Source: an uncultured Flammeovirgaceae bacterium (lineage in GTDB: Bacteria; Bacteroidota; Bacteroidia; Cytophagales; Cyclobacteriaceae). Taken from it: 64,000 bases of DNA. Shown here one piece after another: positions 1 to 9,127 of the stretch. Position numbers and translations under genes: made by a program. The DNA lies in assembly GCA_937883755.1 (NCBI GenBank), contig CAKZYA010000002.1:217370-281369 (forward strand), written 5' to 3'. Every line of letters starts with the position of its first letter. Within the stretch, counting starts at the first letter, position 1. A model generated the notes under the pieces. It had not been told where the DNA came from, did no database searches, and was given only the letters and a program-made list of their open reading frames with translations.

Positions 1-102
1 TGAGAAGAGCTCCATGGAGCTAAATTACAAATTGAAAATTAAGAAATTACAGATTAGAAGATTACAAATTAATCATTTTCACTTATCCACTATCAACTGA
101 TA
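1..102. repeat. AT-rich word-repeat region
   Basis: This gene-free stretch is built of repeated short words: ATTACAAATT and close variants recur at about 24-82. The same word family flanks the four-helix-bundle gene near 20293-20735. It ends just past the stop of the lipoprotein gene on the minus strand. I see no ORF or terminator hairpin in it. Confidence 0.45.
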
Positions 103-483
103 TTAATAATTCTGAAAACTCACCTCGGTAGAGCGATCCAGTGCTGAGAAGCGGATAAGCAAGGTAAAAGGTTCTTCAGTGCCGTTGGGGCAGTCGGGAG
201 CGGGATCGATATAGTACACAAAGTATTTCTGACTACGGGGAGCTAGTTCGTGACGGTCGGGTTTTCCCAGCGTGGCTTGCACTTGTTTCTGCGATAACCC
301 TTTGAAGGCAGTATCAATCTGGGTGAGAATCTCTCGCATTTGCGCCCGTTCGCCCTCGCATCCCATCTTATCAGCCTGAAAGCGAGACTCGTCAAATCCC
401 GGAATATCCTTGGCTTTGGGTTTACAACAACTAAGCAGTACGCCTATCAGTAAGAAAAAAAGAAGGTATAACGATTGATTCAT
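103..483 (-). CDS. Small lipoprotein with BamE/SmpA-like motif
   Basis: This 126-residue protein has a signal peptide followed by a lipobox (LLSC, Cys at about residue 19), so it is predicted to be a lipoprotein. Residues about 62-75 (GLSQKQVQATLGKPD) match the pattern of a small BamE/SmpA-like fold, in which a G-S-xx-V-xx-LG-xPD motif starts the domain. The rest ends in a short beta-rich stretch. It stands alone, convergent to nothing and divergent from the membrane protein at 584. Function is unknown; the BamE-like label rests on one motif, and the protein should not be taken as a proven outer-membrane assembly factor. Confidence 0.6.
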   Translation of the reverse strand: MNQSLYLLFFLLIGVLLSCCKPKAKDIPGFDESRFQADKMGCEGERAQMREILTQIDTAFKGLSQKQVQATLGKPDRHELAPRSQKYFVYYIDPAPDCPNGTEEPFTLLIRFSALDRSTEVSFQNY

Positions 484-546
484 AGCAACTGACTAACCGG
501 AGGCTATTTGATTTTGTTCGGACAAATAAGAAACATTTTAAGGGCT

Positions 547-576
547 TTGTCAGGTTAGGTATCCGACGTATCTTCG
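547..576 (+). promoter_or_regulatory. Possible Bacteroidota-type promoter
   Basis: TTG at 547-549 lies 19 bases before TATCTTCG at 569-576, one mismatch from the TAnnTTTG element at -7 known for the Bacteroidota main sigma factor. The start codon at 584 would leave almost no 5' leader. One mismatch and an AT-rich background make this tentative. Confidence 0.3.
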
Positions 577-583
577 CAGCCGT

Positions 584-1072
584 ATGTACACCGATAAATT
601 TGTTAAGATTGCTTGGGTTTTTACCTTCTTAGGCTTTCTCATTGCCCTTTCACTAAGCTATGCCTTTTTACCTATAGAAGTTGGATTGCAGGCCGACTCT
701 AATGGTCAGCCCGACCAATTCATCAATCGGGAAACCTTTTTTTACCTATCCCTCGGCACTTTCGTGGTTGTCAATATTATCTGCCTGGTCTTCTTCCGGG
801 TACTTAATGCACTACCAGCCTCTTCAACAGTGTTTTACCGTTCTATTTTGTTCAAAGAAAGAATCCGCGACTGGTTCGGGGCGTTTACTACGGTCATTAA
901 TACCTTCTTGATCTGCATCGTCAGCTATCTAGCTTTATTCAACAACCAGGGCGACTACCAGATTGGCCAGTTTAACTGGATTATATGGGTAGGACCACTG
1001 CTATTTGCTGGAGTGCTGGTCTGGTTCGTCGTGATTTTACTCAGTCCCAAGCCGATTAGTACGGAAGCGTAA
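584..1072 (+). CDS. Small multi-pass membrane protein (DUF1648-like)
   Basis: This 162-residue protein has four hydrophobic segments, at about residues 8-28, 50-72, 97-118 and 130-155. The first loop carries a segment reminiscent of DUF1648 membrane proteins (LPIEVGLQADSNGQPDQF), which typically have a P..V..HF/G..G-P pattern between the first two helices. No catalytic residues are apparent. Its last 17 bases overlap convergently with the 3' end of the TonB receptor gene. The role is unknown; a small integral membrane protein is the safest description. Confidence 0.6.
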   Translation: MYTDKFVKIAWVFTFLGFLIALSLSYAFLPIEVGLQADSNGQPDQFINRETFFYLSLGTFVVVNIICLVFFRVLNALPASSTVFYRSILFKERIRDWFGAFTTVINTFLICIVSYLALFNNQGDYQIGQFNWIIWVGPLLFAGVLVWFVVILLSPKPISTEA

Positions 1073-2900
1073 CGTTTACGCCCAATCGTAGCCACCTTCC
1101 GGGCATCTGAACGAACCCAGCTTCGGTGTATTCGGTATTGGTTAAGTTGGTAGCTTCTACAAAAGCCTGCCAGGAAGTAGTCTGATAATATAAGCGGCTG
1201 TCTATTACCCAATAGTCCGCCTGGGTCATCCGGTCGAGGTAACGCAGCCGGATACTGTGTTGCACATTCTTCCAAATACGATGGGTAAGTGAAGCAATAA
1301 ACTGATGGTTTAGGTGATCCAACACATAACGAGACTCTACCCCTTCGGCTTGATCTAAGTCAGCGTTCAAATAGGTATAGCTGACGGAAGCCGCTTGTAC
1401 CACGCTTTCTTTATCAAACCTTCCGTTAATCTCTACTTCCAGTCCGTCAGTAGCTACATTATAGTAATTCTGCGGCTGCCAGGGCTGTTGATCATTGGTA
1501 CGTACCCAATCAATTAACTGAGAACCATCGCGGTAAAAGTAGCTAATCTGTCCCCAGAGGCGCTGCCCAAAGTATTTTATTCCCGCCTCATAAGTCCAGG
1601 CTCGCTCGGGTTGCAATTGGTCGTTCCCGACATTACTCGGCCCATTGTAGTACAAGTCAGTGTAAGTAGGAATGCGGAAAGATCGCCCCAGATTGCCGTA
1701 AAGTTTCCATTCGTTGGTAATGTCATAGCTGGCATCTAGACCAGGGAAGTAGTTCCAACCAAAATCCGAGTACCAGTTGAGATAGAGGCCAGGAGTTACA
1801 TCCAGACGGTCAAAAAAGTAGAATCGGTGCTCCAGAAACGCTCCAAAAATGCTGCGTTGCCAGTTGCCTAATGCTGCTTGCTGCGTACCACCGCTAAAGT
1901 TATCACTATCAATAAGCTCTCGACGGTATTCCACTCCCACACCAGTTAGTCCAATCGTATTCAAGCGGGTAGCATTTACCTCCGCTCCGCCCACGTGGGT
2001 AGTATGAACATTATTGAACGCACCTGGATTACTGCGAATAAACAGATAGTTGTCATGATTGCGTCGCCAGTACAACCGAGGCTGTACTTTCCATTCGCCA
2101 ACTTTGGTATCCAAGCTCGCACTAATGAGCGAAGTACGAGTTTCTTCATATTCTTCCGAATTCTCCACATAAAAGCCACTAGCTCCAAAATCCCGCATGG
2201 TGTGACCACCTAAAAAATTGAAAGTGCCTAAATCGGTTTGGGCGTAAGACTGATAGAAGAAATTTGTCATTTGATAGTCCGAATTGGGACGATACCCATC
2301 GGAACGGTCATGCGCCACCGATAAGTACTGACCATAACGCTCTCCAGGAAGAGAGACTCCCACGTTACCGCCCCAAGTACCAAAATCACCACCGTAAACA
2401 CTAGCGTTTACTAATCTTTTTTCCGGTACTTTAGTGATGATATTAATCGCCCCAGCGAAGGCATTTTGGCCGTACACCCGGGCTCCGGGGCCTTTCAGCA
2501 CTTCAATTCGTTCAATATTGTTCCGGTCTAGGGGCAGATTAAGCAAGTGGTGTCCAGTCTGAGGATCACTTACTTTGACTCCGTTTATCAGTACTAACAC
2601 TTGCTCAAACGTACCACCCCGGATACGTAAATCGCCCTGCACCCCTGCCGGACCCCGTTGCCGAATATCTACTCCTGGCACGTAGCTCAGTAACTCGTTG
2701 ATGCTCTGAGCCGGAGTGGTTTCAATAGTTTCTCGCGTCACTAAATGAATGTTCCGCGCTAACTCCGAAAAAGGGGTCTGCATACGGTTCTCCGAAATCA
2801 CCACGTTGGCTAATTCAATCGTACGAGTTGAGTCTTCTTGGGCAAGAAGAGAGTTGTAAATAAGAAAGAAGGCTGTGATCAGTAAATATTTCTTCGTCAT
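1056..2900 (-). CDS. TonB-dependent outer-membrane receptor, BtuB-like
   Basis: This receptor of about 614 residues is an outer-membrane active transporter for a scarce ligand, energised by TonB. I placed the start at 2900, where MTKKYLLITAFFLIYNSLLAQ forms a good signal peptide; the open frame continues upstream to 2966 but that extension is not signal-like. A TonB-box-like stretch is followed by the plug domain (about residues 35-150, with the R-I-R-G-G-T and V-Y-G-Q-N-A-F-A-G-A-I-N motifs) and then a beta-barrel ending in an aromatic-rich C-terminus (final residue Tyr). It lacks the N-terminal carboxypeptidase-like domain of SusC proteins and has no SusD partner. Size and plug motifs resemble cobalamin or siderophore receptors, but the ligand cannot be told from sequence and I see no riboswitch upstream. 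Confidence 0.88.
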   Translation of the reverse strand: MTKKYLLITAFFLIYNSLLAQEDSTRTIELANVVISENRMQTPFSELARNIHLVTRETIETTPAQSINELLSYVPGVDIRQRGPAGVQGDLRIRGGTFEQVLVLINGVKVSDPQTGHHLLNLPLDRNNIERIEVLKGPGARVYGQNAFAGAINIITKVPEKRLVNASVYGGDFGTWGGNVGVSLPGERYGQYLSVAHDRSDGYRPNSDYQMTNFFYQSYAQTDLGTFNFLGGHTMRDFGASGFYVENSEEYEETRTSLISASLDTKVGEWKVQPRLYWRRNHDNYLFIRSNPGAFNNVHTTHVGGAEVNATRLNTIGLTGVGVEYRRELIDSDNFSGGTQQAALGNWQRSIFGAFLEHRFYFFDRLDVTPGLYLNWYSDFGWNYFPGLDASYDITNEWKLYGNLGRSFRIPTYTDLYYNGPSNVGNDQLQPERAWTYEAGIKYFGQRLWGQISYFYRDGSQLIDWVRTNDQQPWQPQNYYNVATDGLEVEINGRFDKESVVQAASVSYTYLNADLDQAEGVESRYVLDHLNHQFIASLTHRIWKNVQHSIRLRYLDRMTQADYWVIDSRLYYQTTSWQAFVEATNLTNTEYTEAGFVQMPGRWLRLGVNVTLPY

Positions 2901-3016
2901 ATAGCTACCTAATTTGGGTGCAATATTAGAAAAAGTCTGTGAAAGGAAGGCCGGGTTAGTTGACACTTGCTAAAAAAAGTAGTTGATTTATCATCATCAC
3001 CAAAAACAAAGCACTC

Positions 3017-4144
3017 TTGCAAGTTTTAATTGCCCCTAATGCTTTCAAAGGAAGTTTAGATGCTGTTCAGGCGGCTCAAGCTATTCAGCAAGGGCTTGAG
3101 CGAAGCCATTTGCCATCCGAATGCACCTTGCAACCTATTGCCGATGGTGGCGACGGAATGCTGGATATAATGCTATCGCAGACTGATAGTCAAAAATTGT
3201 ACGCTACTGTAGAAGACCCGCTAGGTCGCCCCGTGAAAGCCGCTTATGGGCTTATCCAGGAGGGAAAAGTAGCGGTAGTTGAGATGGCTGAGGCCTCGGG
3301 TCTACGTTTGCTTACTCCCGACGAACGCGACCCGCGCAAAACATCTACTTTCGGTACGGGTCAACTCATTCAGGAAGCGTTGGCACAGGGAGTAGAAGAA
3401 ATAGTGTTGGGTGTTGGGGGTAGTGCCACGGTAGATGGCGGATTGGGTATCGCCCAGGCATTGGGGACAAAACTAACCGACGAAGAGGGCAACGAAATTC
3501 CGCGAGGGGCAGACGGGTTAGCAGTACTGCACAATATCGACACTACCAATCTGGACGAGCGATTGCAACACTGCACCATTACCGTACCTTGCGACGTTAC
3601 CAATACGTTAGTAGGTGCTGCTGAGGTCTTTGGTCCCCAGAAAGGAGCTTCTCCTGAGTTAGTAGCTGATATAGAGCAGCATTTTCTTCATTACAGCAAC
3701 TTAGTAAAAGAACAGTTGGGAAAAGATATCGCTCACTTGCCCCGAGGTGGAGCAGCCGGTGGAGTAGCGGCAGCCCTGTACGCTTTCTTTGATGCCAGCC
3801 TGGTAAACGGTACTGAATTTCTGTTGGCAAAAACTGGGTTTCGGCAAGCCTTAAATCGCGCCAACTTGCTGATTACTACCGAAGGGGCGTTAGACCAGCA
3901 AACACAAGGTGGCAAAGGCCCTTTTTACGTTGCTCAGCAGGCTAAAGAGCAAGATATACCTGTCATTATGTTGGTAGGAAGCATTCCTGACGATTATTCA
4001 CCGCAAGATTATTCTGAATACGATGCTATCTTCCCGATTGGTCCCCGACCTCAGTCACTGGAAGAAGCCTTAGCCCATACTGCCCAAAACCTAGAGCGCA
4101 CCGCCTACCAACTTGGAAATCTGTTGGCCATAAAAAAACCGTAG
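3017..4144 (+). CDS. Glycerate kinase (GK-II family), TTG start
   Basis: This 375-residue enzyme matches the GarK/GlxK-type glycerate kinases, which phosphorylate D-glycerate to a phosphoglycerate. The N-terminus QVLIAPNAFKGSLDA, the ADGGDGM motif near residue 43, GVGGSATVDGGLG near 136 and the C-terminal GGKGP segment are family hallmarks. The family pattern starts exactly at the TTG at 3017 (M/T-x-V-L-I-A-P-x-x-F-K-G), so TTG is very likely the real initiation codon; the next in-frame ATG would remove the phosphate-binding N-terminus. It is divergent from the TonB receptor. The class V aminotransferase downstream could act in the same serine/glycerate metabolism, but the two are on opposite strands. 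Confidence 0.9.
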   Translation: MQVLIAPNAFKGSLDAVQAAQAIQQGLERSHLPSECTLQPIADGGDGMLDIMLSQTDSQKLYATVEDPLGRPVKAAYGLIQEGKVAVVEMAEASGLRLLTPDERDPRKTSTFGTGQLIQEALAQGVEEIVLGVGGSATVDGGLGIAQALGTKLTDEEGNEIPRGADGLAVLHNIDTTNLDERLQHCTITVPCDVTNTLVGAAEVFGPQKGASPELVADIEQHFLHYSNLVKEQLGKDIAHLPRGGAAGGVAAALYAFFDASLVNGTEFLLAKTGFRQALNRANLLITTEGALDQQTQGGKGPFYVAQQAKEQDIPVIMLVGSIPDDYSPQDYSEYDAIFPIGPRPQSLEEALAHTAQNLERTAYQLGNLLAIKKP

Positions 4145-4160
4145 ACCTTTCGGCCTACGG
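4132..4160 (-). terminator. Rho-independent terminator for the Usp gene
   Basis: On the minus strand a 9-bp stem (one G-U pair) closed by a GAAA tetraloop (4139-4160) is followed by seven T residues (complement of A4132-4138). It lies just past the stress-protein stop. It overlaps the last codons and stop of the glycerate kinase gene on the other strand. Confidence 0.8.
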
Positions 4161-4188
4161 CAATTTGTATGTACTTGTGAACAAAAAT

Positions 4189-5127
4189 TTAAATACGCTG
4201 AAGCATATCAATCAATCCAGCATTTTTGTGCTTGTGGCGCACAATAAGTAGCGGGATTTCTGAATCTTTTCCGATAAGTTTTTCCGTAGTGGTGCCAATT
4301 GGGAACAGAGCCGTAGGAGCCGATTTTCCTTTTCCACCAATCACAATACAGTCAGCGCTCAGCTCTTGGGCAGTTTCGTAAATATTGCTAACAACATCAT
4401 CATTTTTCACCAGTGAGAAGTTAGGGGTTACCTTCACTCCACTGATATCAAGTTTACTGATGAACTTGTTATATTTTTTACGAGCGTGCTCAAGCATCAC
4501 ATCACCACACTCTTCAAATGTTTTCCCCGAATAGTGATAACCCACCGGTACTTGGTAAGTATGGTGGCAAACAATCTCAATTGGATTACCAGTCGCCTGT
4601 TCACGACGGGCTACGGTTATAGCTTCTTCTAAAGCAGCTACCGATTCCTTAGTGAAATCAGTTGCTACCAACAAGCGATTGATCTTAGAATATTCCCGTT
4701 CTGGCACAATAAGTAAGGAGCAAGTCGCTCGTCGGGCTAACCGCTGAGCCACTACACTGTTATTTTTGAGATCTTTCTTGCGTCCTACAACAATAGCATC
4801 AACACTGTGCTTATCTGCCAGCTTCAAAATTTGCTTAGAGGGCATGGTGCCCTGCTCTACCGAAATTTTTACTTTGGCGGGAATAGTCAAGTCAAAATGA
4901 TCAATTACTTTCTTCTCCAACTCACGTCTCCGATCAACCTGAGCCTTTTCTAATAGGTCAGGGAATTCGTTACGTAGTGGTGAGGGTAAAGGAGTCCGCT
5001 TAATCACATTCACAAAGTGAACATATTCAGCCGACCCGGTTCGGGCTAAAAACGAAGCAAAATGGATAAGTGACGTATCCATCTCCGTGTTATCTAGCCC
5101 TACCATAATTTTTCGTACAGGATTCAT
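4189..5127 (-). CDS. Tandem-domain universal stress protein
   Basis: About 312 residues with two UspA domains (residues about 5-140 and 150-290). Each begins with a hydrophobic strand followed by D (IMVGLDNTE; LLVATDFTK) and the second ends in GGKGKSAPTALFPIGTTTEKL, which fits the G-xx-G-x9-G-S/T nucleotide-binding motif. The first copy of that motif is degenerate (GRKKDLKNNS), so only the second domain probably binds nucleotide. The start at 5127 is chosen because an AAGGAG-like ribosome-binding site lies about 12 bases upstream; the frame stays open to 5178. Tandem Usp proteins are usually induced by starvation or respiratory stress; the precise role here is unknown. Confidence 0.88.
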   Translation of the reverse strand: MNPVRKIMVGLDNTEMDTSLIHFASFLARTGSAEYVHFVNVIKRTPLPSPLRNEFPDLLEKAQVDRRRELEKKVIDHFDLTIPAKVKISVEQGTMPSKQILKLADKHSVDAIVVGRKKDLKNNSVVAQRLARRATCSLLIVPEREYSKINRLLVATDFTKESVAALEEAITVARREQATGNPIEIVCHHTYQVPVGYHYSGKTFEECGDVMLEHARKKYNKFISKLDISGVKVTPNFSLVKNDDVVSNIYETAQELSADCIVIGGKGKSAPTALFPIGTTTEKLIGKDSEIPLLIVRHKHKNAGLIDMLQRI

Positions 5128-5312
5128 ATAATCTATTTCTCCTTTATGATTTACACTGTTAGTCTTTGTGGTTAACATAGTAAAGTACGTGAGGTTTATC
5201 TACAGTGAAAAATGAATAATTAACTTCTGAGTATACGTGTAATAAAATAAAGCGTTATGTTTATTCAAAGATTTATTTTCCCTTAAAGTATACAATTTAC
5301 TTACTAATTCTG

Positions 5313-6389
5313 TTACAAATTTGCACTTATTTTATCGATTAGTAATATCATCTGTTCTTTGGAGTGTGTAGGAAAATTAGCAATTCTAATATGTTTACTC
5401 TTAAATTGACCATAGCCACTTCCGACGACCAAATTATCAGCCTGAAGCTCTTTTATAATTTCTGAAGACGTTTTTTTTGTCTCAGCAACAATAACGGTCT
5501 TAGAACGATGCGCTTCATTTCTTACAAATGGGGCAAAATTCGGGTGATCCTCCAGCATTTGGTACATCATGCCCGCCTTAAACTTGGTTTCATTGCGGAT
5601 CATATTCATTCCTTTCGTCAACATATCGCCCGCCACTTTAGCTAATAGATAGATGCCCAACACATTTGGGGTCTCGGGAGTTTGCTGTTTTCGAGCCTTT
5701 TCTAATAGAGATGGTAACGAATGATAAGACCCAATACTTTGCTGCTGCACTAGTTGCTCAGCTCTAGCCACACAGCGGTCATTCACTAACCACACCCCTA
5801 ATCCGGCAGGTAGTCCAAAACCTTTCTGAACCGAAAAGTAAGCTGTATCAATTTGAGAGTAGTCCAGATCAATATAAGGCAAAGTAGAAACTGCATCTAC
5901 CGCAATAATTGCATTCGGGTGGCTCTTCCGCACTCGATAGATATCTTCTAGCGGCTGAGCAGCTCCCGTACTGGTTTCGTTCTGAGTGAAGGCTATTAGC
6001 TCCGTATCGGTCGGAATCTGTGCCGAGTCAATAGCCACGCATTCGCCCTCTTCAGCAGTTTGAGCAATGGGTGTTCTCCCTAATTCCTGAGCAATCTTAT
6101 AGAAGCGATTAGAGAAAGAACCATTTACGTAATGGTAGCTTTTCTCAACTACCAAATTCTGAATAATTCGTTCCCAAATCTCAGTTGCTGAGCTAGTGAA
6201 GAAAACATGATAGTTGCCTGGCAGATCGAGTAGGTTCCGCAAGTTTTCTTCAGCCTCCTGAAAGATCGACTGAAATTGAGCACTCCGGTGCGAGATAGAA
6301 GGTACTTGCTCGGCCAAGGCTTTTTTCACATGACTTTCTACCGTAAAATACAGTTCAGCGGGGCCAGGAGTAAAAAATATCTGTTTCAT
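5313..6389 (-). CDS. Class V aminotransferase (SerC/serine-glyoxylate type)
   Basis: This 358-residue PLP enzyme has the class V fold, with the N-terminal FTPGPAE motif, an SHRS segment near residue 33, VDAVSTLPYID around 164-173, and the PLP lysine in SVQKGFGLPAG (Lys189). Short length and the TPGPAE opening match phosphoserine aminotransferases of the non-E. coli type as well as alanine/serine-glyoxylate aminotransferases. Serine biosynthesis (SerC activity on 3-phosphohydroxypyruvate) is the likeliest role in this phylum, but no serA or serB is adjacent to settle it. The upstream neighbour in gene order is the DUF1963 gene, transcribed divergently. Confidence 0.78.
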   Translation of the reverse strand: MKQIFFTPGPAELYFTVESHVKKALAEQVPSISHRSAQFQSIFQEAEENLRNLLDLPGNYHVFFTSSATEIWERIIQNLVVEKSYHYVNGSFSNRFYKIAQELGRTPIAQTAEEGECVAIDSAQIPTDTELIAFTQNETSTGAAQPLEDIYRVRKSHPNAIIAVDAVSTLPYIDLDYSQIDTAYFSVQKGFGLPAGLGVWLVNDRCVARAEQLVQQQSIGSYHSLPSLLEKARKQQTPETPNVLGIYLLAKVAGDMLTKGMNMIRNETKFKAGMMYQMLEDHPNFAPFVRNEAHRSKTVIVAETKKTSSEIIKELQADNLVVGSGYGQFKSKHIRIANFPTHSKEQMILLIDKISANL

Positions 6390-6551
6390 TAACGAAGAAT
6401 GTATCTTTAACCGCCCAATTAACGTATGTTCGGCTATTGGGTTGGCACTTTTTTGTTTATAAGTTGCTAACTTAGAACTTTAGCTACGGTTTTTCTACCT
6501 TTGTTTTAAATCAATATCCATTTACCAGACTTGTCTATTAGTTAGTAGGTT

Positions 6552-7343
6552 ATGAACCCTGCAATGTCATCACTGCCCCCTACGTTGGCAGTATTTCGCC
6601 CGGTTATTGAAAAGTCGCTTCGCCCTTACATCCGAATTCAAGCGCAAATTGACGAAGATGTTACCATTATTCAAAGTAAATTCGGTGGATTACCGTATTT
6701 ACCCACTAATGTGGATTATCCAGTCGATGAGAATGGGCACCCTTTGTTCTTACTGGCGCAAATTAATTGCGAAGATTTACCCGAATTAGAAGATTTTCCC
6801 CAAAAAGGCATCTTACAATTTTATATTGCTGATGACGATATGTACGGTTTGGATTTAGATGAGCCGACTGATCAGCAGAACTTCCGAGTGCTGTATTTTG
6901 AAGAAATAGACGAAGAGAATCGGCAGCGGGACTTTAGCTTTCTTCCGGTATTTGAGGAAATGCCTTTTGAAGAAAAATACACTCTTACTTTTACCTCAGA
7001 AACTGGAGCTGTTTCCCCCGAAGATATTCATTTTGACGAAGCCTTTGGCGAAGCACCTCATACCTTTTTCGATCAGTTTGGTGCCGATGCCGATCCAGTT
7101 CGCCGCGAGTACCGTCGGTTTGCTAAGGGGGCTGGGCATAAAATGGGCGGTTACGCTCATTTTACACAGGAAGATCCTCGCTTTGAGATTGACGATTTTG
7201 CCGAAGCCGTTTTACTACTCCAGATTGACTCTAAAAATGATATTGAGTGGGGCGATGCCGGAATTGCTAATTTCTTTATTCTCCCCGAAGATCTCCGCAA
7301 CCGCGATTTCAGCAATGTGATGTACAATTGGGATAGTCTTTAA
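6552..7343 (+). CDS. DUF1963 (YwqG-like) protein
   Basis: This soluble acidic protein of 263 residues resembles YwqG/DUF1963. Marks are SKFGGLPYLP near residue 40, PLFLLAQINCEDLP near 64-78, KGILQFYIADDD around 85-96, and a C-terminal D-x-E-WGDAGIANFFI segment, which is the typical closing motif of the family. A TACCTTTG element at 6496-6503 matches the -7 promoter consensus of the phylum, but I find no clear -33 TTG at the right distance. The biochemical function of the family is unknown. Confidence 0.82.
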   Translation: MNPAMSSLPPTLAVFRPVIEKSLRPYIRIQAQIDEDVTIIQSKFGGLPYLPTNVDYPVDENGHPLFLLAQINCEDLPELEDFPQKGILQFYIADDDMYGLDLDEPTDQQNFRVLYFEEIDEENRQRDFSFLPVFEEMPFEEKYTLTFTSETGAVSPEDIHFDEAFGEAPHTFFDQFGADADPVRREYRRFAKGAGHKMGGYAHFTQEDPRFEIDDFAEAVLLLQIDSKNDIEWGDAGIANFFILPEDLRNRDFSNVMYNWDSL

Positions 7344-7481
7344 GAAATATGAAATGCGAGATGTAAAAAGTTGGTAGAAATTAAAAGAAATTTTGACTTT
7401 CTAAAGGGCAAGAAATTGACGGTCGCCGTGCGATAGAGATTAAAAATTAAAATTTGTGTGGATGATTGGAAGCTAGAAAAT

Positions 7482-7526
<45 letters not shown>

Positions 7527-7588
7527 AATACCTAATACCCAAAGGACTATCAGCAATTGAGTAATAGAACTATCGAACCATAGAGAAT

Positions 7589-8119
7589 ATGATCTTTACC
7601 GAAACCAAACTGACTGGTGCCTTTATTATTGATCTGAAGAAAATCGAGGATGAACGCGGTTTCTTTTCGCGAGCGTTCTGCGCTAATGAGTTTCGTGAGC
7701 ATGGACTAAACCCAACGGTAGCGCAGTGTAATCTATCGTTATCTAAGCAAAAATACACTTTACGGGGGTTTCATTACCAGACAGAAGGAGCTGAAGAGGC
7801 CAAAACCGTTCGGTGTATCCGGGGCAGTATTCTGGATGTGATTATTGATCTACGGAAAGATTCGCTTACCTACTGCCAACACGTAGCGGTAGAATTATCT
7901 GCCGAAAATCATCGAGCTTTATACGTACCCGAACACTTTGCTCACTCCTTCATCACACTGGAAGATGACTGCGAAGTGTTTTATCAGGTCTCTGAATTTT
8001 ACGCTCCCGGAAAAGAACGAGGCATTCGCTGGAACGATCCGGCTTTTAAGGTAGATTGGCCAACCCAGCAGCCTATCGTTTCCAAAAAGGATGCGAACCA
8101 TCCTGATTTTCAATCTTAG
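7589..8119 (+). CDS. rfbC: dTDP-4-dehydrorhamnose 3,5-epimerase family protein
   Basis: This 176-residue cupin enzyme matches RmlC/RfbC, which epimerises dTDP-4-keto-6-deoxyglucose at C3 and C5 in dTDP-rhamnose synthesis. Visible hallmarks are DERGFFSRAF (residues 21-30), LRGFHYQ with the catalytic His62, PEHFAHSF at 114-121, and FYQVSEFYAPGKERGIRWND at 131-150, holding the active-site Tyr. Length is normal. No rmlA, rmlB or rmlD lies in the window, so either they are elsewhere or this is a related sugar-nucleotide epimerase. It is convergent with the glycosyltransferase gene cluster downstream. Confidence 0.87.
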   Translation: MIFTETKLTGAFIIDLKKIEDERGFFSRAFCANEFREHGLNPTVAQCNLSLSKQKYTLRGFHYQTEGAEEAKTVRCIRGSILDVIIDLRKDSLTYCQHVAVELSAENHRALYVPEHFAHSFITLEDDCEVFYQVSEFYAPGKERGIRWNDPAFKVDWPTQQPIVSKKDANHPDFQS

Positions 8120-8141
8120 CCAACCTTGATCTGCTGGCTTC

Positions 8142-9125
8142 TCAGAGTGCTTTGGCAGGTTGTGTATATGGTTCCTGCTGCTGAAAGTAGTATTTGACCA
8201 ATCCGTAGCCATAGCCTAAAAAAACAGTAAAGGCAGTAAAAATGCTCAAAAAGCCTACTTGTAACGATTTGTAACGTACTGTTCCCTCTAGAAAAACCGC
8301 AACGGCATATAACCCTAAAGAAGTTGCCAACCACCTTCCCAATGCTGGTTGAATAATTAATAAAACTACGGTAAGGAATAGGTAAGCATAAAATAACAAA
8401 GGGAGAAAATAAATAGGTCTTAGGCTACCGGGAAATAGCCGAGCCAGATTAATGCGGGATTTACCGAACCACACCATTTGCTGCCAAAAGTCCTTCAGTG
8501 TTTTCTTTCGTTTGTGGTAGATGTACGCTTTAGGAATTAGCCCCACTTTAAAGCCCTGCTGATGAATACGAATGCTCAAATCAATATCTTCGCCACAGTT
8601 AGGCAAGCGATACCCTCCCGTAGCTTCGTACACCTGTCGGGAAAAACCCATGTTAAAGCTGCGCGGATGATACTCTCCTACTCGCTTTTTTCGTCCGCGG
8701 GTTCCGGCAGTAGTTAAAAAAGAAGTTAGGGCAAAGTCTACGGCTTTTTGTACGGGAGTAAATGAGGAATGTCCCCGGTCAGGTCCGCCAAATGCATCTA
8801 GTTTCTGCTGCTGAACACCTTCATGGACATGCTGCAAATAGTCGGGAGGAACGATAATATCCGAATCCAGAATGATCAGATAGTCACCCTGCGCCTGCTC
8901 CATACCAAAGTTGCGAGAAAATCCTTGTCCGTGGTTGCCTGTAGGTGCGTAGCGAATGGTTAACTGATCTTGAAAATTAGCTACTACCTTGTCGGATTTT
9001 ACGGTAGAGCCACTTTCTACTACAATTACTTCAAAATCGATGTAGGTTTGTTGCGCCAAGCCTTCCAGCACTTCCCGAATATCGTCAGGGCGATTATATA
9101 CCGGAATAATCAGCGAGTAAAACAT
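8142..9125 (-). CDS. Family 2 glycosyltransferase, membrane-anchored
   Basis: This 327-residue protein has an N-terminal GT-A domain (SLIIPVYNRPDDI, ILDSDIIVPPDYL with the metal-binding DxD, GEDIDLSIRIHQQGF) and hydrophobic helices at about residues 245-310. The architecture fits an inner-membrane GT2 that transfers sugar to a lipid carrier or growing glycan. Its start lies 2 bases from the stop of the second glycosyltransferase gene, so the two are almost certainly cotranscribed. Acceptor and donor are unknown. Confidence 0.85.
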   Translation of the reverse strand: MFYSLIIPVYNRPDDIREVLEGLAQQTYIDFEVIVVESGSTVKSDKVVANFQDQLTIRYAPTGNHGQGFSRNFGMEQAQGDYLIILDSDIIVPPDYLQHVHEGVQQQKLDAFGGPDRGHSSFTPVQKAVDFALTSFLTTAGTRGRKKRVGEYHPRSFNMGFSRQVYEATGGYRLPNCGEDIDLSIRIHQQGFKVGLIPKAYIYHKRKKTLKDFWQQMVWFGKSRINLARLFPGSLRPIYFLPLLFYAYLFLTVVLLIIQPALGRWLATSLGLYAVAVFLEGTVRYKSLQVGFLSIFTAFTVFLGYGYGLVKYYFQQQEPYTQPAKAL

Positions 9126-9127
9126 AG

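Noticed and set aside
1056..3016. Cobalamin riboswitch upstream of the BtuB-like receptor
   Set aside because: The gap to the divergent kinase gene is too short (about 116 bases) and no B12-box-like sequence was seen.
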